Source of the DNA: Sinobacterium norvegicum
GTDB lineage: Bacteria; Pseudomonadota; Gammaproteobacteria; Pseudomonadales; Sinobacteriaceae
Direction of reading: 5' to 3'
DNA: 64,000 nt
Assembly: GCF_923077115.1 (NCBI RefSeq)
Contig: NZ_CAKLPX010000002.1
Span: 434,001-498,000 of the forward strand
Shown in pieces: positions 25,030 to 33,678 of this stretch. Both the position numbers and the translations under genes were made by a program. The notes under the pieces are model-generated. The model searched no databases. It saw only the letters and a program-made list of their open reading frames with translations, and was not told the DNA's origin. Position 1 is the stretch's first letter; each line of letters begins with the position of its first letter.

Positions 25030-26571
25030 TTAAGGGGTGGTTAACACAAACTTAAGCTGCTCGCCCTTTATTATTATGTCGACCGCCTGACCGCTTGGGT
25101 CACTGGCGGACATCGCTGTTAAGGTTTTTGGGTCTGATGTGCTGGCGACAAAATGTTGTTGCTCATTGGTACGGCCAATAATGATGGCCCGGATGCTGCC
25201 TTTTGCCGTGGGGTAAATTACGTAAGAGACAATCCGTCCGGCTGTCGGCGCATCGCTGATCGTCATTGGCTTGTCAGTATTACGCACCCAGGTTTCTGTG
25301 TTGGCCCAGTCGATGTCATTAGCGCGGTTCGAATAAATGACACTGGCGTGTTTCGATAGCACGCCGCCATTGGCGGTTACCATGGCGTAGCTTGGCACCG
25401 GCTTAGCCGCCGCGGTATTTTGCCGCAGTTGCGTCACCACCTCGGCCATCGCATGGAGGCTGTAGTTGTTACCCGGGCCGCCGAAGTAAGGCAGGCCACC
25501 GGTCAGCGTCAGCGCGCGACTGCCATCCACAGGCAGCCCCATATGATTGGCAACTGCGGTGATGGCGCAGGGAAAGCAACTGTATATATCGATCAATTCT
25601 ATTTGCTCGGCGGTGAGTCCGGCGGTGTCGAGTACACGGTCTGTAACGTGATTGGCGATGGGCGATAACGCCGGATCTGGGCGCTGTGTCAGGGTGTGCT
25701 CGGCGCCCTCAGCCATGGCTTGCAGGTAAATAAAGTGAGACTCGGGAACACCCAGCTCGCGTGCCTTGGCGACGCTGCACAGTATCACTGCCGCCGACTG
25801 ATTAACGCTGTCCTGGGCGATCATGCGCTTGCTGTAGAGGTGATTGAGTGGTGCAGCACTGATAATTTCTTCGGCTGTTTGCTGTCCGGGAAATTGCGCA
25901 TAAGCGTTGTTGGCGGCGACGGCGCTAAACGATGCCAGCAGCTGTGCCATAGCCTTTTGATGGGCCGGTATCGAACGACCGGCTTGCTGGCGTTGGGCCT
26001 GCTCAATGAGAGCGTAATACAGCGCCACACTTGTCAGCCCATTGGCCTGTTCCTGCGTGGTGGCTATGCTTTCACCGATGCCTCGGTCTTCCAGAGGCTG
26101 GCTGAACTCTTCACTCCAGTCGAGAGAGAATGTCGGCGTCAGTTTTTTTTGACGGGCGCCGTGGCGCTGATTTTTTAATGCCTCAGCCCCAGCAATTAAC
26201 ACCATATCGCGGTCGCCGCGGGCAATATCCGCGGCAAACTCGATCAACATGGACTGCGGTTGATTGCCCCCCATCGATGAATAAATACGATGTTTTGGCG
26301 TGGCGCCTATTGCCTGTGCAATGGATTGCGGCGGGTTATTACTACGGCCCCACTCGCACGGCCATAGGTGCCCCATATCGGAAAACAGACGCGTCACTGC
26401 AATGGTGTCGATGTGTTGAGCAATCTGAGCTGTGTCGCATGCCGTACCACTTAGGGCATGCGTCAGCGCCTGCATGCTGGCCTGAGCAGCCAGCGTCATT
26501 GGTGAGTCATCGGTTGTCTGGCGTTGTACAAACTGTCCCGCGCCAATTAAAACCGGTGTACGATCATTCAT
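25030..26571 (-). CDS. type-1 thiolase-like protein with extra C-terminal domain
   Basis: A 513-residue thiolase-superfamily protein. The N-terminal thiolase half is visible (TPVLIGAGQFVQRQT; DRDMVLIAGAEALKN), and the C-terminal half has ALTLTGGLPYFGGPGNNYSLHAM. At the place of the nucleophilic Cys of true thiolases (CxSG) it reads SSMGGNQPQS, so the classical acyl-enzyme cysteine is absent. About 95 extra C-terminal residues (from about 420) match the layout of mycobacterial TLP1 proteins with an added domain. It may bind acyl-CoA and catalyse a non-classical condensation or cleavage. Its ATG overlaps the preceding oxidoreductase stop as TGATG. Confidence 0.8.
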   Translation of the reverse strand: MNDRTPVLIGAGQFVQRQTTDDSPMTLAAQASMQALTHALSGTACDTAQIAQHIDTIAVTRLFSDMGHLWPCEWGRSNNPPQSIAQAIGATPKHRIYSSMGGNQPQSMLIEFAADIARGDRDMVLIAGAEALKNQRHGARQKKLTPTFSLDWSEEFSQPLEDRGIGESIATTQEQANGLTSVALYYALIEQAQRQQAGRSIPAHQKAMAQLLASFSAVAANNAYAQFPGQQTAEEIISAAPLNHLYSKRMIAQDSVNQSAAVILCSVAKARELGVPESHFIYLQAMAEGAEHTLTQRPDPALSPIANHVTDRVLDTAGLTAEQIELIDIYSCFPCAITAVANHMGLPVDGSRALTLTGGLPYFGGPGNNYSLHAMAEVVTQLRQNTAAAKPVPSYAMVTANGGVLSKHASVIYSNRANDIDWANTETWVRNTDKPMTISDAPTAGRIVSYVIYPTAKGSIRAIIIGRTNEQQHFVASTSDPKTLTAMSASDPSGQAVDIIIKGEQLKFVLTTP

Positions 26572-27587
26572 CAGAGCACCAGTTCGGCGATATCACGCAG
26601 CTGTTTTTTGTCGGTCGTCGCCACCAACAAGCTGGTGACGCGGGAATCACGCCAGGCCTGAAGGCGATCTTTAATTCGGGCTTTTGAGCCGATCAAAGAG
26701 ATGCTGTCAGCAAATTCGTCGGGAATAGTGTTAATGGCCTCATCTCGCTTACCTTCCATAAACAACTGTTGAATCTTGTCGGCTTCAGCCTCGTAGCCCA
26801 TGCGGACAAATAAATCTTTGTGGAAATTTTGTGTCTTGGCTCCCATGCCGCCGATGTAAAAACTTAAAAAGGTTTTTACCCGTAGCAAACCGGCTTGGAG
26901 GTCGTCGTCAATATTCACCATGACCATCTGGTTGATCTCAAAGTCGGGCTTGGCATTGACCAGCGACTTTTCATACATGCTTTCGTCATAAGGGTTATAG
27001 ATCAGCGGCAGCCAACCATCGGCAATCTCGGTCGATAGTGCAATATTTTTGGGGCCTTCAGCGCCCATGAAAATCGGAATGTCTTTACGTACAGGGTGGA
27101 CAATTGGCTTAAGGGGTTTACCCAGGCCCATGCCATCGTCACCGGTGTATGGCAGCGGGTAATGGGGGCCGCTGTTGGTCACTGGGGCTTCCCGGGCCAG
27201 CACCTGTCGCACTATGTCTATGTACTCGCGAGTGCGCGCTAACGGCTTGGGGAAGGGTTGGCCATACCAACCTTCGACAACCTGCGGTCCAGACACGCCC
27301 AGCCCCAGTATAAAACGTCCCTTGGACATCAGGTCCAAACTCAGGGCGTGCATTGCACAGGCGGTTGGGGTACGAGCTGATAATTGGACAACAGCGGTAC
27401 CCAGTTTAATTTTATTGGTATGTGCGCCAATCCAGCACAGCGGGGTGAAGGCGTCATTCCCCCAAGATTCTGCCGACCAAACCGAGTCGTAACCCAGCTT
27501 TTCGGCTTCCTGTGCCATCTCAATAAAATTCTCTTGGGGGGCTCTGCTCCAGTAACCCTGCGCTAAACCTAATTTTAAATCACCCAT
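26571..27587 (-). CDS. luciferase-like (LLM) F420-type oxidoreductase
   Basis: A 338-residue TIM-barrel flavin/F420 enzyme of the luciferase-like family. Typical segments are LGYDSVWSAESWGNDAFTPL near residue 33, IKLGTAVVQLSARTP near 60, GRFILGLGVSGPQVVEGWYG near 92 and IFMGAEGPKNIALSTEIADGWLP near 175. It best matches the Rv3520c-like branch annotated as F420-dependent. If F420 really is the cofactor, the host must make it; FMN is the alternative. It is the first gene of the leftward operon with the thiolase-like and acyl-CoA synthetase genes, divergent from a MarR regulator. Confidence 0.85.
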   Translation of the reverse strand: MGDLKLGLAQGYWSRAPQENFIEMAQEAEKLGYDSVWSAESWGNDAFTPLCWIGAHTNKIKLGTAVVQLSARTPTACAMHALSLDLMSKGRFILGLGVSGPQVVEGWYGQPFPKPLARTREYIDIVRQVLAREAPVTNSGPHYPLPYTGDDGMGLGKPLKPIVHPVRKDIPIFMGAEGPKNIALSTEIADGWLPLIYNPYDESMYEKSLVNAKPDFEINQMVMVNIDDDLQAGLLRVKTFLSFYIGGMGAKTQNFHKDLFVRMGYEAEADKIQQLFMEGKRDEAINTIPDEFADSISLIGSKARIKDRLQAWRDSRVTSLLVATTDKKQLRDIAELVL

Positions 27588-27687
27588 TGTTTAAGCCCCT
27601 ATTTGACTGTGTGTATGTCGTTATTTTAGTCGCAATATCAAGCCCCAACGGGCAGACATTGGTAATTGAGGGATACATTACACTTAT

Positions 27688-27720
27688 GACAGCATGCTGA
27701 CAAGTGGTGTGCATGCTGTC
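27688..27720. promoter_or_regulatory. perfect inverted repeat, candidate MarR operator
   Basis: GACAGCATGC (27688-27697) and GCATGCTGTC (27711-27720) are exact inverted copies separated by 13 bases, and the left arm is itself embedded in the near-palindrome TGACAGCATGCTGACA. It lies in the intergenic region between the divergent oxidoreductase operon and the marR-type gene, where a MarR dimer would be expected to bind and control both sides. Confidence 0.7.
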
Positions 27721-27778
27721 GTTTATGATAGGATAACGGTTCGATGATATTGAGTCATACAGTTAAAAAGGTAGACAC

Positions 27779-28237
27779 GTGAGCACTTCACCCGGTGGCA
27801 AGGCGGTTTTGGATCTGGTTTTTGAGATTCTTAAAACCGCACCAAAATTGCAATTAAAAGGCGACAAATTGACACAGGATACAGGCCTGACGAGCTCGCG
27901 CTGGTGGTGTTTGGTGACCATTGCAGAAAACGATGGCAGTCTCTCCGTCGCCGATATTGCCCGGCGTATGAATTTGCAGCGACAGACTGTGCAGCGTTTT
28001 ACCGATGCCTTGGCTAAAAGCGAGATGATTACCTACACCGAAAACCCGGACCATAAGCGTGCACGACATCTGTCGATGACCGACAAGGGCAAAGCGGCTT
28101 TGGTCACGGTGAAAAAACGCGATAATGACTGGGCAGAAAATACTGCGGGCGCGGTTAACAGCGACGATATCGAAACCACTATCCGCACCTTAACAGCGCT
28201 TAGAGATGAAATTACTGCGCAATTTACCGAGCGCTAG
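27779..28237 (+). CDS. MarR-family transcriptional regulator
   Basis: A 152-residue winged-helix regulator. The recognition helix region is LSVADIARRMNLQRQTVQRFTDAL at about residues 57-80, followed by the wing (ITYTENPDHKRARHLSMTDKGKAAL), with helical dimerisation segments at both ends. The start is GTG at 27779-27781, behind AAAAGG. It is divergent from the LLM/thiolase-like/synthetase operon and precedes an enoyl-CoA hydratase by 90 bases. MarR proteins usually release DNA when bound by a small aromatic or acyl-CoA ligand, so it probably senses a pathway intermediate (inference). Confidence 0.9.
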   Translation: MSTSPGGKAVLDLVFEILKTAPKLQLKGDKLTQDTGLTSSRWWCLVTIAENDGSLSVADIARRMNLQRQTVQRFTDALAKSEMITYTENPDHKRARHLSMTDKGKAALVTVKKRDNDWAENTAGAVNSDDIETTIRTLTALRDEITAQFTER

Positions 28238-28327
28238 ACATCGGCTTGTTTGGGTTTGAATATTTTCATAGTGGCTGAGTTGAGAAATGTTCTATGGATA
28301 TCATAACGACACAGGGGTAATGCCAGA

Positions 28328-29119
28328 ATGACTAATCATTATAAATTTTGCACACTGGAAAAAAGAGACCATATTTGGATTGTGACGATCAATCGCCCCG
28401 ATGCCCTCAACGCGCTCCACCCGCCGACTAATTATGAATTGGAGTCGGTATTTAATGACTTTGATACCGATAAAAACGCCTGGGTTGCGATTTTAACCGG
28501 CGCTGGCAATCAGTCATTCTCTGTTGGGCATGATCTTAAATACCAAGCCTCTGGTGCGAAGGTTACCATCCCTAAAACTGGTTTTGCTGGGTTAACCGCG
28601 CGTTTTGATCTCGACAAACCGGTGATTGCTGCCGTCAATGGCTTTGCGATGGGGGGGGGCTTTGAAATAGCCTTGGCCTGCGACCTGATTGTAGCGGACC
28701 AACGTGCTCAATTTGCCCTGCCTGAACCCCGGGTTGGTCTGGCCGCTTTAGCAGGGGGAATACATCGGCTGTCGCGCCAGATTGGTCAAAAACAGGCCAT
28801 GGATATGTTATTAACGGCTCGTAAAGTTGGCGCCGAAGAGGGGCAGCGAATGGGTTTTGTCAACCGTATTGTCAGCGTCACTGACAATACGACAGTGGTT
28901 GATGAGGCGGTTAAAGTGGCTGAGCAAATGATCTTGTGTTCTCCGGTCTCATTGCAGATGACCAAGCAAATGCAGCGCCAGGGTGCAGACCTTGCCGACT
29001 TAGAAACCGCGGTATCGTATCGATACGAGGCCATTGACACGCTGTTGAGTAGTAACGATTTTATCGAGGGGCCTGCTGCCTTTGCCGAAAAGCGTGCGCC
29101 TAAATGGTCGGGCAGCTGA
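28328..29119 (+). CDS. enoyl-CoA hydratase/isomerase family protein
   Basis: A 263-residue crotonase-fold enzyme. The first oxyanion-hole segment is ILTGAGNQSFSVGHDLKY near residue 57, and the second is AAVNGFAMGGGFEIALACDL near 105. The catalytic-Glu region contains LPEPRVGLAALAGGIHRL, with the Glu of LPEPR in the position of the second active-site acid. It would hydrate or isomerise an enoyl-CoA. It follows the MarR gene in the same direction and belongs functionally to this acyl-CoA cluster. The exact substrate is unknown. Confidence 0.9.
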   Translation: MTNHYKFCTLEKRDHIWIVTINRPDALNALHPPTNYELESVFNDFDTDKNAWVAILTGAGNQSFSVGHDLKYQASGAKVTIPKTGFAGLTARFDLDKPVIAAVNGFAMGGGFEIALACDLIVADQRAQFALPEPRVGLAALAGGIHRLSRQIGQKQAMDMLLTARKVGAEEGQRMGFVNRIVSVTDNTTVVDEAVKVAEQMILCSPVSLQMTKQMQRQGADLADLETAVSYRYEAIDTLLSSNDFIEGPAAFAEKRAPKWSGS

Positions 29120-29157
29120 TTTGTCACGCGTACTGCCTTTATTGAACACGGTGTGGG

Positions 29158-29197
29158 TGTGATGGCGGGCTAAGTTTTCAACCACGCCGCCATCACA
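29158..29197. terminator. hairpin between convergent genes
   Basis: TGTGATGGCG and CGCCATCACA pair perfectly over 10 bases around a 20-base loop between the convergent enoyl-CoA hydratase and leuA genes. No T run follows on either strand, so intrinsic termination is uncertain. Confidence 0.45.
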
Positions 29198-29203
29198 GCA
29201 CGC

Positions 29204-30889
29204 TTAGGCGACGGCAGAAGTACAGGGCTGTTGCCGGTTAAACGCTGACAGTACAGCATTTAATGACGCGGAGACGATGTCTCCGCTTTCCGCTATACCG
29301 ATGACTGTTTTACCGTCAATGGTCAGGTCGACTATCGCCCTCGCCGAGGCGCTGGCACCTTCTTCGATGGCGTATTCAATATAATTTTCAATATCGATAG
29401 ACTGTTGGCTGAAACGGCTAATGCCTTTTACAAATGCGGCAAGTACGCCGTCGGCGCTGGCCTTGATCAGCGCTTCTGCACTACCGTTGGTAAGAGTAAT
29501 GGCAACCTCATCCTGCTCGTCATGATTAATCTGATAGCTGCTGATTGCATAGGGCTGGTCGCCATCTGCCTGGTGGCTACCGATGTGATAGTGTTGTTTA
29601 AATAGTTGTAGCACCTTGTCGCTGCTGACTTCGCCGCCATTATCTTCGGCAAAGGCCTGCACCACAGGGCTGAAATCGACCTGTGCCCAGCGGGGTAGGC
29701 TGATGCCGTGATCGCTTTCTAAAATATGGGCGACGCCGCCTTTGCCAGACTGGCTGTTGACCCGGATCACCGCCTCGTAGCTGCAGCCAACGTCGGCAGG
29801 GTCGATAGGCAAATAAGCGACCTGCCAAGGGGCGCTATTATCTTGGCGTAAGTCTAAGCATTTTTTTATCGCATCCTGGTGGCTGCCAGAGAAGGCGGTA
29901 AAGACTAATTCACCGGCATAAGGGTGGCGGGGGTGGGTCTTAATATCGGTGCAATATACGACAGTTTCGACAATTTTTTCCATATTCGAAAAGTCCAGCG
30001 TTGGGTCGACGCCCTGGCTGTAAAGGTTCATTGCCATGGTGACAATATCCATATTGCCGGTACGCTCACCGTTGCCCAACAGCGTACCTTCGACGCGGTC
30101 GGCACCGGCCATGACGCCGAGTTCGGCGGCAGCGACACCGCAGCCTCTGTCATTGTGGGTGTGGAGGCTGATAATAACAGCCTCTCTATTGTCAATATGC
30201 TGACCAAACCATTCGATTTGGTCGGCATAAAAATTAGGGCTGGCAACCTCGACGGTGGCGGGTAAATTCAGTATGCATGGGCGTGCTTGTGTCGGCTGCC
30301 ACACAGCGCAGACAGCGTTGCAAACCTCGACGGCGAACTCGATCTCGGTGCCGGTAAAACTCTCCGGTGAGTATTGGAACTGCCACTGGGTGTCAGGCTG
30401 CTGTTCGGCGTAAGATTGCACCCATTGCGCTCCCTGCACAGCGATATCGATAATACCTTGTTGGTCGAGTTTAAATACCTGCTCGCGCTGTACCACTGAT
30501 GTCGAGTTATAGACATGCATAATGGCTTTGTTGGCACCTCTTAACGCCTCGAAGCTGCGCTTTATCAAGGCTTCACGGGCTTGAGTGAGCACTTGAATCG
30601 TTACATCGTCGGGGATCAAATCCTGCTCGATCAAGCAGCGGACAAAATCAAAGTCTGGTTGCGAGGCGGCGGGAAAACCGACTTCAATCTCCTTAAAGCC
30701 AACCTCGACCAATACCTTAAAAAGCGCCAGTTTCTGCTGTACAGACATCGGGTTAATCAATGCCTGATTACCGTCGCGCAAGTCGACACTACACCACTGT
30801 GGCGCGTTATCGATGACGTTATCTGGCCACTGGCGGTTGGTCATTTTTATCGGAGTAAATGGGCGATATTTTCTGTGGTCGAAGCTCAT
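29204..30889 (-). CDS. leuA: 2-isopropylmalate synthase
   Basis: First committed enzyme of leucine synthesis: acetyl-CoA plus 2-oxoisovalerate to 2-isopropylmalate. At 561 residues it is the long (LeuA type 2) form. The TIM-barrel domain begins WCSVDLRDGNQALINPM near residue 31 with the metal-binding Asp. SLHTHNDRGCGVAAAELGVMAGADRVEGTLLGNGERTGN near 240-280 carries the metal-binding histidines and the conserved GNGER. The C-terminal regulatory domain (about 430-555) includes DLTIDGKTVIGIAESGDIVSASLNAVLSAFNR and would give leucine feedback inhibition. A leader region with a short ORF and hairpin lies upstream. Confidence 0.96.
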   Translation of the reverse strand: MSFDHRKYRPFTPIKMTNRQWPDNVIDNAPQWCSVDLRDGNQALINPMSVQQKLALFKVLVEVGFKEIEVGFPAASQPDFDFVRCLIEQDLIPDDVTIQVLTQAREALIKRSFEALRGANKAIMHVYNSTSVVQREQVFKLDQQGIIDIAVQGAQWVQSYAEQQPDTQWQFQYSPESFTGTEIEFAVEVCNAVCAVWQPTQARPCILNLPATVEVASPNFYADQIEWFGQHIDNREAVIISLHTHNDRGCGVAAAELGVMAGADRVEGTLLGNGERTGNMDIVTMAMNLYSQGVDPTLDFSNMEKIVETVVYCTDIKTHPRHPYAGELVFTAFSGSHQDAIKKCLDLRQDNSAPWQVAYLPIDPADVGCSYEAVIRVNSQSGKGGVAHILESDHGISLPRWAQVDFSPVVQAFAEDNGGEVSSDKVLQLFKQHYHIGSHQADGDQPYAISSYQINHDEQDEVAITLTNGSAEALIKASADGVLAAFVKGISRFSQQSIDIENYIEYAIEEGASASARAIVDLTIDGKTVIGIAESGDIVSASLNAVLSAFNRQQPCTSAVA

Positions 30890-30961
30890 GGTAATACATC
30901 CTATGCCGTGATTTTAGGCGGGGTGGTGCTGCTGATTTAGAGGTGATGGCGGCGATAAGAG

Positions 30962-31055
30962 GATAAAAGGGCTGCCGAACACCGCTGACAAGGATCGGTA
31001 GCCGCTTTAAAGTCGAAATCTGTGAGTAAGTCTTTGCATGGAAAACTCTTCTTAT
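30962..31055 (-). promoter_or_regulatory. possible leuA attenuator: leader peptide plus hairpin
   Basis: A 10-codon ORF at 31039-31007 (minus) reads MQRLTHRFRL and has AGAAGAG upstream at usable spacing. Its stop lies four bases before a hairpin GGCTACCGA/TCGGCAGCC (31003-30970) followed by CTTTTAT. A leader ORF ending at a terminator-like hairpin in front of a leucine gene is the layout of translation-coupled attenuation. It contains only two Leu codons, fewer than usual, so this is a candidate rather than a clear case. Confidence 0.4.
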
Positions 31056-31607
31056 TAGGGGCGGTCTGCGCTGGGTAAGCAATCGATATTCCGCACTGGC
31101 TGTCGGCCGTTGGACAAGGGTAAAGCCCGGGGCTCTCCCCGGCCATTTTTGATAACCGGGGGAGTGGCTGCGCTGGCCCCTTTGTGAGGGTGAGCGCTTT
31201 CTGCCTTAAGTTGTGAACAGTATAAGGAGGTGCTGTTAGCAGGTGGTTGCGAATTTGGAGTCATTGCGACATTTTTTGATATTAAATAGCGTATATTTAT
31301 TGTTATTTAGTTTATTGTGTATTTTTGCCGTAAAAAATCGATTCCTTTGACCTTTTTTTGATGAATAGTTGATGATTAATAGCGCCGGTGTGTTTTTTCG
31401 TCACTTCGGATCCAGTTAAAGGCAACAACGTCGATGAAAAGCCGGGGGAGAAACAAATAGCAACAACAGAGTATTACGGAAAGTAACAAGTGTTTACACC
31501 GACAACAAATATCGAGGGCAATGCGTCGGTTTGCTTTCCATTTATCCTGTGCTATGCAACACTCTTTGCAAATAACAAGCAAACCATTTTCGAAGCAGGA
31601 ACTTTTT
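31056..31607. other. leuA / fadD intergenic region
   Basis: About 550 bases separate the leuA leader from fadD. The leuA side contains the GC-rich inverted repeat CCCCGG/CCGGGG (about 31136-31162) flanked by a further CCCGGGGCTCTCCCC, which could form alternative structures in the leuA transcript. The fadD side (31270-31400) is AT-rich and probably promoter-bearing. Open frames here have no coding character. Confidence 0.4.
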
Positions 31608-33299
31608 ATGCAGGCTGATTTTTGGAACGGTAAACGCCCTGAAGGTGTTGCCAACACTATCGATAACACGCAATACCAGTCGATTGTTGAGGTCTTTGAA
31701 AAGTCATTTAAGGAGTATGCAGATAAACCTGCATTTACCAATCTTGGCTATACCATGTCTTATCGTCAGCTCGATAAGCTCAGTGCTGACTTCGCTTCCT
31801 ATTTACAAAACCACACGACATTAAAGCCCGGCGATCGTATTGCCGTGCAAATGCCAAACTTGTTGCAGTTTCCTGTGGCTGTTATTGGTGCCATGCGCGC
31901 TGGTATGGTGGTGGTGAATACCAACCCGCTGTACACCGCTCGGGAAATGAAACACCAATTTAATGATTCCGGTGCCAAGGCGCTGGTTGTTGTTAGCATG
32001 TTTGGTCATATGGTTGAGGAAATTCTCGATCAGACACCGATAGAACACGTTATAGTGACGAATATCGGCGATATGATTCCAGGTCTAAAAGGCCCGCTGA
32101 TCAGTGCCCTGATGAAGTATGTCAAGAAAATGGTACCTGCCTTTAGCCTGCCCTCGGCAGTGCCATTGAAGAAGGCATTAAAGCTCGGTGCTGATAAAGG
32201 CTATACCCCAGTGTCAGCGACACGTGATGATGTTGCGGTATTACAGTACACCGGTGGCACGACAGGTGTCGCCAAGGGTGCCATGCTGACCAATAGAAAT
32301 ATTTTAGCCAATATGCTGCAGGTGCGTGCCAATTTACAGCAGAAAGATAGTAATGGTGAGGTTATCTATTCTGTGGGGCGTGAGACCGTTGTTGCGCCAT
32401 TGCCGCTGTATCATATTTATTCGTTTACCGTACACCTGATGTGTATGTTCGAGACCGGTAATCACAGTGTTTTGATTACCAACCCTCGAGATCCTAAGAT
32501 GTTTATCAAATCGATTAAGGATCGGGGCATTACTGGTTTTGTCGGTTTAAATACCTTGTTTGTCTCCTTGATGGATCATGAAGACTTTAAATTAATTGAT
32601 TTTTCAAAGCTCAAAATGTCGATGTCCGGTGGTACTGCTTTGGTGAAAGACACCAGTGATCGCTGGGAGCAGGCGACCGGTGTTCGTATCTCTGAGGCCT
32701 ATGGTTTAACCGAGTGTTCGCCGGCTGTTTCGTGTAACCCGCTGGGTGAATTGGCCCAGGTAGGTACTGTTGGTTTGCCGATGCCGAGCACGGCGTTAAA
32801 ATGTATCGATCCCGAGGGCAATGAAGTTGCTGTTGGTGAGCGCGGCGAACTCTGTGTGCAGGGTGAACAGGTGATGAAGGGGTATTGGCAGCGCCCAGAG
32901 GCGACCGCTGAAGTGCTGGATGCAGACGGTTGGTTCCGTACCGGTGATGTGGCGGTTATCGCCGAAGATGGTTTCGTCAGCATTGTTGACCGCATCAAGG
33001 ATTTGATCCTGGTTTCAGGCTTTAACGTCTATCCAAATGAAATTGAAGATGTGGTTTCCTCTCACCCCAAGGTGGTTAACTGTGCCGTTATCGGTGTGCC
33101 GGATGATAAGTCTGGTGAGGCGCCAAAACTGTTTGTAGTCACCAATGGCGAAGTGAGCAAGGAAGAACTGATTGCTCACTGTAAGGATAAGGACCACGGC
33201 TTGGCAGGATATAAAATTCCTCGCTATGTTGAGTTCAGAGATGAACTGCCGATGACGCCTGTGGGTAAGATTCTTCGCCGCGAGCTACGCGACTTATAA
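31608..33299 (+). CDS. fadD: long-chain fatty acid-CoA ligase
   Basis: A 563-residue ATP-dependent acyl-CoA ligase that imports and activates long-chain fatty acids at the inner membrane. The A3 motif is LQYTGGTTGVAKGAMLTNRN near residue 207, and the A5 motif is ISEAYGLTECSPAVS near 362. The FadD signature is WFRTGDVAVIAEDGFVSIVDRIKDLILVSGFNVYPNEIED near 440-480, and the C-terminal lysine is in MTPVGKILRRELR. The start is the ATG at 31608 behind AGGA; the protein then begins MQADFWNGKRPEG at the normal FadD length. It stands alone and ends with a strong terminator. Confidence 0.95.
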   Translation: MQADFWNGKRPEGVANTIDNTQYQSIVEVFEKSFKEYADKPAFTNLGYTMSYRQLDKLSADFASYLQNHTTLKPGDRIAVQMPNLLQFPVAVIGAMRAGMVVVNTNPLYTAREMKHQFNDSGAKALVVVSMFGHMVEEILDQTPIEHVIVTNIGDMIPGLKGPLISALMKYVKKMVPAFSLPSAVPLKKALKLGADKGYTPVSATRDDVAVLQYTGGTTGVAKGAMLTNRNILANMLQVRANLQQKDSNGEVIYSVGRETVVAPLPLYHIYSFTVHLMCMFETGNHSVLITNPRDPKMFIKSIKDRGITGFVGLNTLFVSLMDHEDFKLIDFSKLKMSMSGGTALVKDTSDRWEQATGVRISEAYGLTECSPAVSCNPLGELAQVGTVGLPMPSTALKCIDPEGNEVAVGERGELCVQGEQVMKGYWQRPEATAEVLDADGWFRTGDVAVIAEDGFVSIVDRIKDLILVSGFNVYPNEIEDVVSSHPKVVNCAVIGVPDDKSGEAPKLFVVTNGEVSKEELIAHCKDKDHGLAGYKIPRYVEFRDELPMTPVGKILRRELRDL

Positions 33300-33321
33300 T
33301 CCCCGCCTGATTTCTGCGGTC

Positions 33322-33364
33322 AAAAATCCCGTACTGATGCCCATCAGTTCGGGATTTTTTTTAT
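33322..33364 (+). terminator. rho-independent terminator after fadD
   Basis: AAAAATCCCG-T-ACTGAT and ATCAGT-T-CGGGATTTTT form a long stem with a single T-T mismatch around GCCC, followed by eight or more T residues, 22 bases past the fadD stop. The A tract on the left lets it also serve the 59-residue gene on the other strand. Confidence 0.9.
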
Positions 33365-33387
33365 TTAAAAACCGTTATGCTGCTAAC

Positions 33388-33567
33388 TCAGTGCTGACGC
33401 GCGCCGCTTTCGAAGATCACTTGTACCGCCTCGGCCTCGGTGATACCTGTCGCCATTAAAGCCGCGACCATCATGACGCGTTGCTGTTGAATCTTATCGA
33501 CCGGCCTAGTGTCAGTTACATTAGGTAAAGCCAGCTTTGACTCATTGGATGTATCGGAGTTCTTCAT
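33388..33567 (-). CDS. 59-residue small protein, unknown function
   Basis: A short ORF with good gene character: the ATG at 33565-33567 follows AAGGGA at six to seven bases. The product starts MKNSDTSNESKLALPNV, has a polar N-terminal half and a compact helical C-terminal half (DKIQQQRVMMVAALMATGIT, then EAEAVQVIFESGARQH). The C-terminal half resembles a small UBA-like or helix-turn-helix bundle, but I do not recognise the family. It is transcribed towards the fadD terminator. The 110 bases between it and the next gene hold nothing clear. Confidence 0.6.
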   Translation of the reverse strand: MKNSDTSNESKLALPNVTDTRPVDKIQQQRVMMVAALMATGITEAEAVQVIFESGARQH

Positions 33568-33678
33568 CGTCCCTTGCCGCTATTTTGATTATTTATTGTT
33601 CGATAGTAGCGGCATCGCTTGTTGAAAACTTAGCGATAGATCAAATGTTATCAACATACCCTCTGTCAGGGTTCAGCG

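Noticed and set aside
31376-31741. 121-codon minus-strand frame overlapping the fadD start
   Set aside because: It overlaps the fadD N-terminus, is Cys-rich without pattern and lacks a ribosome-binding site.
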